DNA of 64,000 nucleotides from Halichoerus grypus (GCF_964656455.1 NC_135724.1:13849414-13913413), one strand, 5' to 3'; counted from the first letter of the stretch, positions 11,438-22,420 are shown. A program made the numbers and translations. Notes: generated from the sequence alone by a model not told the origin.

Positions 11438-12035
11438 AAATTCTCTACAAACAGCTGCTCTTGTTATTTTTTGAAGAGACCGGGTCTCTTTCCTTCATAC
11501 CACGAAGGAAAGGACACAAGACAAACGCACAAATCACTCTAATACAAGACACAGAATGATGTGGGTGGACAGACGAAAGGCACCGTGTCGTGGAAGCTGG
11601 AGGAGAGAGGGCTACCTCTGTTCTTGGGATCGGGTGTTCACACAACACCTGAACATGAGCCAAGGACCTGGGAGGCTACACGTGAAGTGGGACTAGATTG
11701 CAGAACTTGGAATAAAGGCCATTCTAGTCGGGGAAAACAACTTGAACCAAAACACGGAGGTGGGAGAGTACGGGGTACGGACAGAAAACAGCAGAGGAGA
11801 AGGAAGAGTGAGGAAAAATGTCAAGAGGTCTGGTGGCTCTAACTCCTGCCCCAGGGCTCTGATCTTCATTACACGTCCACCGCGGTGCCGGTAAACGCGC
11901 CTTGGCAGAGCTGGGACAGGATGAGGGTACTCAAGAGATCATTCTGCAACAACGCACAGAGACGACTGAAAGGGACACTTCCTCGTGGCCAGGGGTAAGG
12001 GTGTTGAGTTCAGGATCTATTGAAATAATGCTGAT
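11438..12035. other. Unassigned DNA with an L2-like stretch
   Basis: About 11690-11770 (GGCCATTCTAGTCGGGGAAAA, CAAAACACGGAGGTG) resembles antisense L2, but weakly. 11870-11910 has a small CpG cluster. No gene or RNA recognised. Confidence 0.35.
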
Positions 12036-12567
12036 CTCATGATTCCCCTGCTTAAAACTCTTCAGTGGCTTCTCACTCCGGAGCAAGTCCAAAATGCTTC
12101 AGGCGGGGCCTTAAGTGCCTCACAGCCCCACCCCGTCCTGGCTTTGGCCTCCGCCTCTCGCTGGCTGTGTGGTGTCTCCGTGCTCCGGCCACACGGGCCT
12201 CCCTTCAGCTCCTCGGGCTGTCCGGGCCATCCCACGTTTCAGCCATGGCGTGGGCTGTTCCCTCTTCCCGGCGCTCTCCCAGCCCGCGGCCCAGGCAGCC
12301 CCTGCTCATCATCCACATGGCAGCTTCGTGGACCCTCCCGGGAAAGCTGTCCCGGAGTCTCCAATCGAGTTAGGCCCTCCAGGTGTCTGCTCCCAGAGCG
12401 CCTGACAGTTCTCCTGGGCACACCTGTTATTATTTACATATTTGTAATGGTTTTCCTGCTGCCTATAACCCGAGGAGGGCAGGGACGCAGCGGGCTCACA
12501 CACCGCTCACCGGGTTCGAACGCACAGCCGGAGACTTGCAGTAAACACTTGTTAACTGCTTAATACA
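12036..12567 (+). mobile_element. L2 LINE 3' part, sense
   Basis: Begins CATGATTCCCCTGCTTAAAA and continues CTTCAGTGGCTTCTCACT, then the GGCCACACGGGCCTCC and GGGCTGTTCCCTCTTCCCGGC landmarks of L2. It ends with GAGGAGGGCAGGGACGCAG and AAACACTTGTTAACTGCTTAA. This ancient LINE copy is GC-rich here and keeps several CpGs. A 174-codon frame (12039-12563) over it is not a gene. Confidence 0.88.
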
Positions 12568-12721
12568 GTGAACAGTAACGAGAGCCCTCCGGTGGGATGA
12601 TGGCAAAGGACATGACAGAGAGGAGAGGGGAAATATGAATTTGTAAGTCCATGTTTGTCCCTCTCCAAATAGAATGTTCTAGAATAGGCAGTGAATGAAC
12701 TATGGATGAGACCCAATCAGG

Positions 12722-12898
12722 CCTGCTGCCTGTTTTTGTAAATGCAGTTTTGTTGAAACAGCCACGCTCATTCATTTAGGGGTTGTGGAGGGCTGCTCTC
12801 TTGCTATGCCAGAGGTGGGGACTTGCAACAGATAAGACCTACAAAGCTGAAAATATTTACTGCCTGGCACTACGCCGAAAAAGTTTGCCGAGCCCTGC
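12722..12898 (-). mobile_element. MER5A-type hAT-Charlie DNA transposon
   Basis: On the minus strand it reads CAGGGCTCGGCAAACTTTTT, AGTAAATATTTTC, then GAATGAGCGTGGCTG and ACAAAAACAGGCAGCAGGC, the order found in MER5A-like non-autonomous elements. About 177 bp, nearly the family's usual length. Only the inverted ends are diagnostic and there is no transposase. Confidence 0.85.
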
Positions 12899-12914
12899 TC
12901 TGGAAGAAACACTG

Positions 12915-13062
12915 CATAGAGGTTCACCGTAATAATAACAGTGGTTATCTTTATGTGGCAGGATTACAGATGAGCTTTATATTCTTCTTAATTTTCTGCA
13001 TTATTCATACTTTCTCCAAAGAACATTTATTATTTTTATAATCCGTAAAACAATAAAGGTTC
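12915..13062 (+). mobile_element. Old L1 3' UTR fragment
   Basis: AATAACAGTGGTTATC, CAGGATTACAGATGAGC, then TTTCTCCAAAGAACATTT and TATTTTTATAATCCGTAAAA are the ordered landmarks of the 3' end of old L1M-type LINEs. It is short and has no coding sequence. Confidence 0.7.
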
Positions 13063-13684
13063 CTAAAAATCAGAGCGAGTGCCCCACTAATTCTTTTTGG
13101 TTTTTTATTTGTAAGTGTTTTATACTTCTTTCAGGAAAAAGTTTGTTAATCAGAGCAATTTTCCTTGCTGGCTTTGGAGAATGTAGTAAGAGCCCTAAGA
13201 TTCACAGGGGAAATCCTGTTCCTCCCACTTCCTACACCAGTGGGACTACGTCTTTCTGCTCTTTTATGAGTCTGGCTTTTGATTCTGAATTCAGAGGATC
13301 GAGCTGAACATTTCCATGGGACTTGGAGTCTAGTAATTGTGTACCTGTCCCATACTGTACATGTCCACAATTGGCGTCTTTATGAGGATACCAGTTAATA
13401 ACAGTATTATTTTTGAGTAATATTTTCTATATTTTAATAACAATTATTAACTAAAACTGCAAAGCAGACACAACTCTAACAGCGATGGAAGATTTTTTTT
13501 TTTAAGTGCTAGCAGATGACTTTAATTAGAAAATGAATAGCCCAGATCTTTAAACATCTCATTTTAAAAAAAAGATCAAGTTTCCCATTTAGACACCTCT
13601 TTCCTTCCTTTCCTTCCAAAAAGTCTCAAAGTAATTTAAATAAATAATTATTATGGAAATTTTCTGGTTATAATTTTCCATTAA
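13063..13684. other. Unassigned AT-rich DNA
   Basis: I recognise nothing beyond short A/T runs (13493-13503, 13565-13574) and a small TTCC run (13600-13616). No gene or RNA call is possible. Confidence 0.35.
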
Positions 13685-13806
13685 AATGAAAACTCTGTGA
13701 GAACAAGAATAGCATCGTCTACATTGTTCGTGATTGCATGCCGGCTCATTGAACTATGAGACCTCATAGGAGGTGCTCAATGATAAATAGTTGTTGAATG
13801 AATGAC
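13685..13806 (+). mobile_element. L2 LINE extreme 3' end, sense
   Basis: AACTCTGTGAGAACAAGAAT, then GGAGGTGCTCAATGATAAAT and AGTTGTTGAATGAATGAC match the end of L2, whose 3' terminus typically reads AATAAATATTTGTTGAATGAATGA. Confidence 0.8.
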
Positions 13807-13960
13807 TAGAAAAGAAATAGGTAAGAAAAAACTGGTCCCTAGGCAGAGTGGTCTTCTGCAAAATAGAAAAAGAATGCATACTCTTAAAAACACTTAGAAA
13901 ATTAAGAAAAGGAGAAAGGAGAAACAACTCTCTCAACTTGAAAGCTATCATAGTTTTTTG

Positions 13961-14150
13961 TGTTTTTTTATTTTAATTTTTTTTTTAAGATTTTATTTAT
14001 TTATTTATTTGAGAGAGAGAGCATGAGCAGGGTGATGGGCAGAGGGAGAAGCAGACTCCCCACTGGGCAGAGAGCTGGATGCGGGGCTTGATCCTGGATC
14101 ATGACCTGAGCCGAAGGCAGACGCTTAACCAACTGAGCCACCCAGGTGCC
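13961..14150 (-). mobile_element. Carnivore SINE, antisense
   Basis: The reversed tail (TTTTTAAGATTTTATTTATT), AGAGAGAGCATGAGC, and head CTGAGCCACCCAGGTGCC are complete. TSDs are long but imperfect: TGAAAGCTATCATAGTTTTT from 13939 and TGAAAGCTATCATTGTCTTT from 14151. It forms a head-to-head pair with the SINE at 14271. Confidence 0.93.
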
Positions 14151-14173
14151 TGAAAGCTATCATTGTCTTTTGG

Positions 14174-14640
14174 TTGCATTTTTTCATCCTTTTTCCATGT
14201 ACATAATTTTTAAATGTCATGTTAACCGTGTATATATACAGTTGTCATCCTTTTAAAATTAATCTTACAGGGGTGCCTGGGTGGCACCGTTAAGCATCCG
14301 ACTCTTGGTTTCAGCTCGGGTCCTGATCTCAGGGTCGTGGGATCGAGCCCTGCATCCTGCTCTGCAGTTGGCATGGAGTCTGTTTGGGACTCTCTCTCCC
14401 TGTCCCTCTGCCCCTGCCCCCTGCATGTGCGCGCTCTCTCAAATAAATAAATCTTTAAAAATAAAATAAAATAAATCTTACAGTATGAGGCTTTTCCATG
14501 TAATTTTGAAGTCTTTGTAGACACTAATTTTAATGATTATATGATAAAATGATGGAATTGCATTATGTTCTCAATAATTCTGTTTCTTTTCTTTTGCCAT
14601 TATAAATAATGCTGCAGTAAGTACCTTTGTGGATCCAGCC
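14174..14640 (-). mobile_element. Old L1 fragment, antisense, split by a SINE
   Basis: The two arms (14174-14270 and about 14484-14640) together read CATTTTTTCATCC...CCATGTACATAATTTTT and GCCATTATAAATAATGCTGC. This resembles antisense old L1 near the end of ORF2. Divergence is high, so family and edges are uncertain. Confidence 0.55.
14271..14464 (+). mobile_element. Carnivore SINE, sense
   Basis: The head GGGTGCCTGGGTGGCACCGT has lost part of the usual GGCTCAGTTGG segment, so the A-box is damaged. The B-box GGGATCGAGCCC is intact. The tail is AAATAAATAAATCTTTAAAA. TSDs are TTAAAATTAATCTTACAG (14253-14270) and ATAAAATAAATCTTACAG (14466-14483). Confidence 0.92.
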
Positions 14641-15249
14641 ATTTTTCAAAGAATGCACTTGACAAGTGATGTATCAGCCCAGAGAGCCTAGGTTTTGCTG
14701 CAGTAACAAGAAGCCTCCAGATTCCTGTGCTTTCAGCAACGATGGTTTAGTTATTGCTCTTGCTGTATGTCCGCTGCAGAAATGGAAAAAATGGAATGAA
14801 GTCTTATAAAACTTAAGTTCCCTTCAATTCAAGAAATAGTGGCTGAGTGCTTGTCATAAGCCTCACTGCTAGCCCTGAACGTGCTGAAAAGATTTTCTGA
14901 TGAGTCACAGATAAACGAAAACTGGCAACGACATTTTCATAACATGCTGTACAACGGCAGGAAAAAAAATCAATGAAGGCAAAAGATCATTTTTCTAGTC
15001 TAGTCATTTGTATGCCATGTCTGTATTGTTTTACTTGTCTCTTTTTCCTGTCTGCTTTTAACAACCCTCCTCTGTGCATAAAGGTCAGCTGGCATGTCTC
15101 TATGCCAGTGAGATAGCCTGAGCAGACTCGGTGCCAGGCACTTGGGTCACCAGCCTTGGTTTTGCAATACCCTTGTGCTCCTATGACCTCGAAAGCTGTT
15201 GTGAAATTTTCCAAACAAAACACATTTCAATTTACCAAAAACAATAAAA
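14641..15249. other. Unassigned DNA
   Basis: No repeat or gene recognised with confidence. 14670-14760 contains GCTGCAGTAACAAGAAGCCT, faintly like a reversed LTR end but too weak to call. Confidence 0.3.
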
Positions 15250-15840
15250 TAGCATAAAAATGCCCTTCAGGCAAATAATCCCAATGCTAGGAATTTTCCT
15301 AAGGAAATACTCCACGAAAGAAAAAAAATGATAGACACATGAAGATCTTTATTATAGATGTTTGTAACAGCAAATGATGGTAGGTAAATTGTAGGATATT
15401 TACAAGACCGAATATCATGGATCAGTAAGCATTTGTAAGTATGAAATTTTCATAGACGCTTATGATTTAAGGTAAAAATGGGGGGGAAGGGATAATACAT
15501 TTCCATCTATGCTGTACAATTATGTATAAAATGTTAATACACTTTAAAAAAAGACTAGTAGACATGTTGTAATGAGCACTGGGTATTATATAAGACTGAT
15601 GAATCACTGACCTCTACCTCTGAAACCAATAATACATTATATGTTAATTGAATTTAAATTTTAAAAAATACATTTAATTTAAAAATAAAAAACAAATAAA
15701 TAAAAAATTAAAAAAGACTACTAGGAAATATGGCAAATGGAATGGCTGGTTTGCGAGGGCATGGGAATTTTGCATTATTTTAAAAGATTTAATATCTCTG
15801 TTATTTTTGTTTTAATATTTGAAACAATAAAACAATTTTT
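15250..15840 (+). mobile_element. Old L1 3' region, sense, with a nested stub
   Basis: AATAATCCCAATGCTAGGAA, TTTTCCTAAGGAAATACTCC, GATGTTTGTAACAGCAAATG and later TGGTTTGCGAGGGCATGGG with a final AATAAAAC are the ordered landmarks of the 3' part of old L1M-type LINEs. It is split at 15562-15707 by a younger L1 tail. Confidence 0.65.
15562..15707 (+). mobile_element. 5'-truncated carnivore L1 tail
   Basis: TGTAATGAGCACTGGGTATT, then GATGAATCACTGACCTCTAC, ATGTTAATTGAATTTAAATT and an A-rich tail match the last part of carnivore-lineage L1. TSDs are TAAAAAAAGACTAGTAG (15545-15561) and TTAAAAAAGACTACTAG (15708-15724). Only about 145 bp of L1 was inserted. Confidence 0.85.
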
Positions 15841-18063
15841 AAAAAATACAATAAAGTCCATTCCTGAGAGGGACGCTGGGTCAAACTAATGTTTTTTAAA
15901 GTTGGAAATAAAGCATGAGGTAGATAACTAATATTGTGCTGGGAAGCTAGTCTATTAGCTCTCTTAGAAGCATCAGTCCCTCCTTTGTCTGTTATGCTCT
16001 TATTCTTCATTACTCAGGACCTGAATTATTTAGATAAAATTTTTTGAAATAGAGTAGTTTGGAGAAAGAGCACCCCTTGGTATCCAATCTCTTGCTGTCA
16101 TTTTCCAAAACTTGGGAAGTGAATAGAGTTAAATACCAGGGCATGCTTCTATACAAAATACATGGGTCTGGGTAACACGAGGTATTTTCCAGAACCGACA
16201 ATACCCAAGTCTTTCATTTTGCTATGGATTGGGCACACAGCGGACACCCATCAAATCCCTGATGAATTGCAAAGGAGAAGAAATTATATTGCTCACCCGA
16301 AACCCAAGGGAGGGAGGGGCTGTGTCCTCCTGAGTAGCAGGTGTCACATAGGGAGGCAGGAGGGACAATGGGCCGAGGCCCAGGACCCCGTGTGGAGAGC
16401 ACACCTCTTCCGGAGCCACGAGCAAGGGCGGCCCCAGCGCCGAGGGAGGCGAAGAGCGCAGTTCTGGGGTCTTCCCGCTGATTGTCACACCCCCATTGAT
16501 GAAAGGCGGCAGGAGGTGGCTAATGAAGACCACCAAAGAGCTGCTAGACTCTCCTAACTCATGGCGGTAAATGACACTCTTTATGGGAAGCTCGCTCTGG
16601 CCCCGCTGCCGAAGGGACAGACTCTTGGAACCACTATGTCTCCTTGAGTCAAAAATTCTTTGGAAGCTTTCCCGTGCTTTGCCATTTGGATCCATGCTAC
16701 ACTGACGAGGCCAGAGACTTTTTTTTTTTTTTTAAGTCGTTTTAACAACTCCCCCGCGTTGCTGTGGGTTTGCTCGGTTTTGGTGTTTTCGGTTGGCTTG
16801 GAGCAGATCCAGTTTCCTCACTGGGTCAGCTGGGCAATGGCACGTCATGGCAGCAGAAGCTTCCTGAATAATGCCGATGGCATTGCGTGGGCAGCCGGGG
16901 GCCGCATGCCACAATGTCACCTTGGCTGTGGGCGTTGGTGACAGTGGCGTCCGCGCGGCTGCTTCTCTGCACGGAGGCCTGGCAGTGGAGGGACCAGCGT
17001 GGTTGCTCAGGGACCTGGAGGAGCCTTGAAGAGCCAGTTAGCGTTTGCTCAGGGCAGTGAGACCTGATGCACTCGCATGGAGCCACGGCGCGGGGACTGC
17101 CAGGTCGAGCCGGCTGGAGCAGGCCTGGGGGCGGGAACGTGGCCAATCTGGGTGGCCCGGGTGGCCCGGCTGACTCCATCTCCATATGTCCATTTACCCT
17201 ACTTGGTTGCAAATTTAGCTGACCTAGGTCTATCCCTTGGGTGATTATAAAGTTTCAATTCCCTTTGCAAAATATTTTGGGGTCCTCGGTAGAGATGAGA
17301 GAGCGATTGCTAAATGTGAGTAATGGATTAGTCGTGGGCCTTCCCTTCCGGGGAGCCGGCAGGTGATTCCTTCCCTGACCCATGGTGGTGAAGCCCCAGG
17401 AGGCTGACATCCTCACCTGCGGTCCCCGCCTTCACTTTGATTCTTAGGGTCTTCTTGAGCGAAGAAGCTTTCAAAAACGGCAACAACAACAACAAAAACA
17501 ACAAACCCTTTATTTAAATTATCTGATGTGTCCTTTGCCAAAGATTTAAAAAAGATGCAAGGATTTCAGAAAACTGTGGAGGATGAACCTTACTGCCAAG
17601 TTGCAGGCAGGAGAGAACACTCTTTCTGAGTGGTTTTCAATCGTCTGCTGTAATAAATGATTAATTTCCCCATTATATTACATTAAACGGATTAAAAATG
17701 ATACTCCTCTCCTTTTGTATGCAATTCTATGAGTCACTTGTACAGGGGTGTACCATAAGTAATAAAAATGGACCAGACAGTTAAATAAACCGTGTGCCAG
17801 CAGCAGGCTTCTGCGTGATGGGAATTTCTGTTAACCCTTCCCGTCCCCTGGGGGGAGGGGCTGCCCTACTGGAGGCAGAGAGGGTCCTAGGAAGGAGGTC
17901 CTAGGAGAGAGGTCTTCTGAACCAGCGGCCCCCAAGGCTATGTTGGGATCAGAAGCCAGCGCCCGCGGGGCCTCTGGCCACTGGGGAACCTCTCCTGCAC
18001 CCCTCTTGGCTGTAGGGCTTGATGAGCCTTTCCAGAGAACAGGCCAGATCTCCCACAAACTCC
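15841..18063. other. Repeat-poor, partly CpG-rich single-copy DNA
   Basis: No interspersed repeat recognised. 16410-17140 is GC-rich and keeps CpGs: by hand count 16 between 16921 and 17140. Overlapping open frames lie on both strands. The longest are minus 16222-16695 (157 codons) and plus 16162-16557 (131 codons), with no domain I recognise. It might hold a regulatory element or a non-coding RNA exon, but nothing proves it. A T run (16721-16734) and a CAA run (17481-17505) are simple repeats. Confidence 0.4.
17481..17505. repeat. Short (CAA)n microsatellite
   Basis: CAACAACAACAACAAAAACAACAAA, an imperfect CAA run of about eight units without a recognisable SINE or L1 body on its left side. 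Confidence 0.9.
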
Positions 18064-18505
18064 CTGCACTGGTTTCCTAGGGCTGTCATAAGAAATCCCA
18101 CCAACGAGGAGGTTTGGAGCAACAGAAATGTATTCTCTCACGGTTCTGGGGGCCCGAAGTCTCAAGTCCAGATGTCTGCAGGGCCGTGCTCCCTCTGAAG
18201 ATTCTAGGGAAGGAACTACTCCAGCTCTCTCTTCCCACTTCTGGAGGCTCCTTGGTTTCTGGCAGTATGACTCCAACCTTCACATGGTGTTCTCTTCCTG
18301 TGCATATAGGCCTCCAAACGTCCCCCTTTCTAAGCACACGAATCAGATTAGATTAGGGGCCCACCCTCATGTAGGACCCCATCACAACTAATTCACATCC
18401 TCAATGACACTGTGTCTAGATAAGGTTACCATCCTGAGGGGCCAGGGGCTAGGGGCTAGGACTTGAACATACGAGTTTTGGAGAGACCAAAGAGACACAA
18501 CACTC
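18064..18505 (-). mobile_element. MLT1-type solo LTR (ERVL-MaLR), antisense
   Basis: Reading plus: GGTTTCCTAGGGCTGTCATA, AACAGAAATGTATTCTCTCA, GGTTCTGGGGGCCCGAAGTC, then GGGGCCCACCCTCATGTAGG and the end near GGGGCTAGGACTTGAAC. This is the reverse of an MLT1-type LTR: an old retroviral-type LTR with no internal genes. Three open frames over it are chance. Confidence 0.82.
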
Positions 18506-19519
18506 ATCTAGGTGGGCTTTCCCCCGACACTTCTCTTGTAGCTTCAGACTCTCCATCTCAAAGCTGTGGGTAAGTTGCCATGTCTGTCAGGCTTGTCAAG
18601 TCATATCCTGAGATCCATTCTCCTCCCCTCCCCCCAGCCCCTTTCAAGAGGAGAAAAGCCAGTTGTGGGAAAGCCCACGCATAGGTGAGGAACCCCAAAC
18701 TCGGTTTGTGTCCTCCCTGTTCTCATTCCTACTTCCTCAGATTACAACCCTCTCTGCAAATCTCCTTTCAAGTAACAATCTGGAATTCACTCACCCTGAA
18801 GGAATGCAGCACATGATTGTGGAATCTTAGTGTTAGATCTCCCAGTTCACCTGTCCAAGTCCCTTCCACAAATGACCTTGACACGTCTGATACCAAAGCC
18901 TCAAGCCCAATGAATGATGTTCAGTGTGGAATTCTGGGCCCTGGTGACAAAGAGGGGCTGTTTTTTGTTTGTTTGTTTGTTTTGCAGGGGCAGGAAGGGC
19001 TGATCATGAGGGTTCTGAGGTCATACCCATGAGGCCAACTCATCCTGCTCTGGTGACTATATGTGGGTTTTCATGCCTTACATTCAAATATCATCTTCCT
19101 TGGAGGCTGAGATTCTGAAGAAGGAGGGTGGGTAGGTGGGGAAGGGGTGAACATCCCAGAATCACCTGGAAGGCTGACATAGGATGACTCCCTACCATTG
19201 TCACACTCTGATACACCCTGCCCTTGAGGTGAACAAGTCTATTTGAGCCCTCAGTCGTGTTGGAGGGCGCCGTCCATTGAAGTCCTGCTCAGGGAGCTCA
19301 GAATGCTTTCAACTCTTAGCTCCTCCACCACCTCAATCAGGAAGAGTGATATTCAAAGTGAATATCGTGAAATAGTTGAGTTCATATCTGCCGTATTTGT
19401 TACTGTTTTATATTTGTTGCCCTTGTTCTTTGTTCCTATTTTTGTCTCCTACTTTTTTTTCTTCATTTTGTGGTTTTAATTGAACATTCCATATGATTTC
19501 ATTTTCTCTCTTAGCAAAT
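18506..19519. other. Unassigned DNA
   Basis: No gene recognised. It contains a (TTTG)n run at about 18961-18983. 19080-19220 has AGAATCACCTGGAAGGCTGA, faintly like an old MER-type DNA transposon but too weak to call. From about 19380 it becomes T-rich, approaching the LINE that follows. Confidence 0.35.
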
Positions 19520-19884
19520 CAGTTCTATTTCTTTTTTAAACTTTTTTAGTGGTTGCCCTAGAATTTGCAATGTATTTTTACAACGAATCCAGGTTCACTT
19601 TCAAATATCACTATACCACTTCAAGGGTGGTGTGAGTGCCTTCCTCATCCTAATTCCTTCTGCCTGTCCCTTGTGGTCACTCATTTCACTTATATCTAAG
19701 TATACATAGTTGAATACATTGTTGCCATTATTATTTGGAACAAAATGTTATCTGCTAGATCAGTTAAAAATAAGAAAAATAAAAGTTTGTTATCTTATTC
19801 CTTCTCCAATGTTCTTCCTTTCTTTATGTAGGTCCAAGCTTCTGACCTGGATTATTTTCCTTTTCTCTAAACAACTTCTTTGAT

Positions 19885-20100
19885 GGGGTGCCTGGGTGAC
19901 TCAGTTGGTTGGGCATCCAACTCTTGATTTTGGCTCAGGTCATGATCTCAGGGTAGTGAGATCCAGCCCCGAACTCAGCGGGGAGTCTGTTGGAGATTCT
20001 CTCTCTCCCTCTGCCTTTACACCTACCCACCCCTTCTCACGCGCGTGCATACACATTCTCTCTCTCTTAAAATAAATAAATAAAATCTTAAAAAAATAAA
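19885..20100 (+). mobile_element. Carnivore SINE, sense, in LINE
   Basis: GGGGTGCCTGGGTGACTCAG head, CCAACTCTTGATTTTGGCTC, CT-rich middle and AAATAAATAAATAAAATC tail. TSDs are ACAACTTCTTTGA (19871-19883) and AGAACTTCTTTGA (20101-20113). It is paired tail-to-tail with the SINE at 20243. Confidence 0.92.
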
Positions 20101-20242
20101 AGAACTTCTTTGAACATTTCTTGCAAAGCCAGTCTATTGGTAACAAATTACCTCGATTTTTGTTTGAGAAAGTCTTTGTTTCTCCTTCCCATTTGAGGGC
20201 TAATTTCACAGGCTACAGAAGTCTAGGCTGGTGGTTTCTTTC

Positions 20243-20440
20243 TTTCTTTTTTTTTTTTTAAGATTTTATTTATTCGTCAGAGAGCGAGAGAGAGAACATA
20301 AGCAGTGGGGAGTGATAGGTAAGGGAGAAGCAGGCTCCCTGCTGAGCAAGGCACCCAATGTGGGACTCGATCCCAGGACCCTGGGATCATGACCTGAGCC
20401 GAAGGCAGATGCTAAACCATCTGAGCCAGCCAGATGCCCC
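20243..20440 (-). mobile_element. Carnivore SINE, antisense, in LINE
   Basis: T-run, AAGATTTTATTTATTCGTCA, purine-rich middle, and head ATCTGAGCCAGCCAGATGCC. TSDs are identical 19-mers TAGGCTGGTGGTTTCTTTC at 20224-20242 and 20441-20459, the longest perfect direct repeat flanking a SINE here. Confidence 0.94.
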
Positions 20441-20529
20441 TAGGCTGGTGGTTTCTTTCAACCATTTAAATATTTCACTTCACTTTCTTCTTGCTCTCGT
20501 GATTTCTGTATAGAAGTCGGATGTAATTC

Positions 20530-20982
20530 TTATTTTGTTCTTCTATAGGTATTTTTTTCCTCTGCCTTCTGTTGGGATTTTTTTTGTTTTAATTTTTGGC
20601 TTTCTGTAATTTGAAAATGATATGCCAAGCTGTAGGGTTTTTGGTTTGGTTTTGTTTTGTTGGTATTTATCCAGCTTGGTGTTCTCTCAGCTCCCTGAAT
20701 CTGTGGTTTGGTGTCTGACATTCATTTGGTGAAATCCTCAGTCATTATTGTTTCCAATATTTCTTCTTTTCTTTCTTTTCCTTCTGCTATTCCCATTATG
20801 CATATGTTATACCTTTTGTTGTTGTCCCACGGTCCTTGAATATTCTGTTCTGGTTTTTTTTTCAGTCTCTGTTCTCTTTGCTTTTCAGTTTTAGAGCATT
20901 CTATTGCTAGATCTTCTAGCTCAGAGATTCTTTCCTCAGCCATGTCCAGTCTACTAATGAGACCATCAAAAGCATTCTTCAT
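20530..20982 (-). pseudogene. LINE ORF1 relic (two open parts, one stop)
   Basis: On the minus strand, residues from the first Met (at 20982) read as a coiled-coil to RRM-like ORF1p segment, with ISRLDMAEERISELED at about residues 9-24 and WDNNKRYNICIMGI near residues 52-65. A stop codon at 20722-20724 splits it, and the same frame continues as MSDTKPQIQGAERTPSWINT into the start of the C-terminal domain. ORF1p is an RNA-binding trimer that packages LINE RNA. Here the frame is broken and flanking parts are decayed, so it is not functional. Apart from that stop, about 150 codons remain in one frame, unusually many for an old copy. Confidence 0.88.
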
Positions 20983-21500
20983 TTATGTTATGGTGTTTTT
21001 TATCTCTAGCATTTCTTTTCGGTTCTTTCTTAGGTTGTCCACCTCTCTGCATACATTGCCCATCTGTTCTTGCATGCTGTTAACTTTATCCATTAACACA
21101 TTCACCACAGTTATTTAAAATTCACCATCTGATAATTCCAACATCCCTGCCATGTCTGTTTCTGATACTTGTTCTGTCTCTTCAAATTGTATGTTTTCAC
21201 CTTTTGGTATGCCTTATGATTTTTTTCTAGATAGCCAGGTATGGTGTACTAGATAAGAGGAATGGATGTAAACAGGCCTTTAGCAATGTGGGGGTGGGGA
21301 GTAGGGGAGGGGAAGTATCCCACAGCTCTGTGATAGGTGTCAGCCTTCTAGTGAGCCTGTGCCTCTGGACTGCGACCTACACAAGTGTTTCTCAGTTTTT
21401 CTCTCCCCTTAGGTGGGACAGGATGGTGTGAATGCACCAGAGTTGGTTCTTTCCTTTTTCCAGGTCAGCCAGGCTCTGAGAACACCCCAGCGAGTTAGGC

Positions 21501-21859
21501 TCTGGTGACCAGTCTTCCCTGAGGGCAGTGCTCTGGGACATTTCAAAATGGTTCCTTTCCTCCCCACTGCCAGAAGCAGGAGGGGATTCTCCCCTGGTAT
21601 TTACCGTGGGAACCTGGGGGAGGTAAATCTCACAATACTGTGGGGTAAATCTCACAATTGTATGACTCAGTCCCCCCTGGAGTTTTTACTCTCAGAGCTG
21701 TCCACACTCAGCCCATAGCAACTGCTCAGTTACAGCTCAGGTTTTCCTACTCCCAAGGAGGGGATAAGAACGTCCGTGCTTACAGCTAGTGACAAGGAGA
21801 CCCAGAGGAGAACTGTGGAAGAACGTTCTCTATTCCACTTAGTATACTTATTTCTCAAC
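21501..21859. other. Unassigned DNA
   Basis: May be the outer part of the LINE 5' region to the left, but I recognise no family landmark. GGGGTAAATCTCACAATTG near 21642 partly repeats GGAGGTAAATCTCACAATAC near 21620, a short local duplication. Confidence 0.3.
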
Positions 21860-22420
21860 CCTGTGTACTTTTCTTTTAATAACCTTTCCCTTCATTTTTA
21901 AAGTAATACATAGTCATTGTATAAAACTTCGGAAAAATCAGAAAAGTATGTTCTTTAATTGCTATGATCCCTTGGTTTACCCAGAGAGCCGTAGTGCTAA
22001 TACTCCTATATATTTTATTTCTGATTTTCTCCTATGTATGTGTGTAAACAGATAAATGGTGAATAAATTCATAGACTGCAATTGATATTGTAGATTACAT
22101 TTTCATATCCTACTTCTTCCAATTAAAGTGCTATTATAATTATCTCTTATGTCCATCATATTCAATGTCTTCTTAATTGTACATTGTTAGGATTTCCTAC
22201 AATTTTATTAACTGTCCCTTGTTTGGGAACTTTAGGTTTAGTAATTTGGAGGCATAAATATTTGATAACATTTGATGATTTCCTTTGTTTAGTATTCCAA
22301 AGGTGGGATTTCTGAGTTAAAGGGCATGAGCATTTGAAAGGATCTTGATAAATACTACTAATTTATTTCCAGGGAATTTGTGCCTGTGTCCCTGTCACAT
22401 CCTAGTGTTGTCTTACACTT
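21860..22420 (-). mobile_element. Old L1 fragment, antisense
   Basis: TTTTTAAAGTAATACATAGT, CATTGTATAAAACTTCGG, ATTGTACATTGTTAGG, GGTGGGATTTCTGAGTTAAA and GGGCATGAGCATTTGAAAG follow the antisense order of the 3' half of old L1ME/L1M-type LINEs. No open frame is kept. Confidence 0.65.

Larger units (their letters stand above)
19520..21500 (-). mobile_element. L1/HAL1-type LINE, antisense, with ORF1 relic
   Basis: Plus strand order is reversed LINE: GTGGTTGCCCTAGAATTTGC (19550), ACATTTCTTGCAAAGCCAGT (ORF1 C-terminus, 20114), the ORF1 body (20460-21130), then a 5' UTR-like segment to about 21500. About 370 bp follows ORF1 with no ORF2 seen, which fits HAL1, a half-LINE carrying ORF1 only, though a deleted L1 is possible. 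Two SINEs are inserted. Confidence 0.78.

Noticed and set aside
12039..12563. 174-codon plus-strand ORF
   Set aside because: It coincides with an L2 3' end, which is non-coding in this part.
16222..16695. 157-codon minus-strand ORF
   Set aside because: No recognised domain, an overlapping ORF on the other strand, GC-rich background. Kept as a finding for a database check but not called a gene.
19080..19220. MER-type DNA transposon
   Set aside because: Only one phrase (AGAATCACCTGGAAGG) is suggestive, and the ends are not found.
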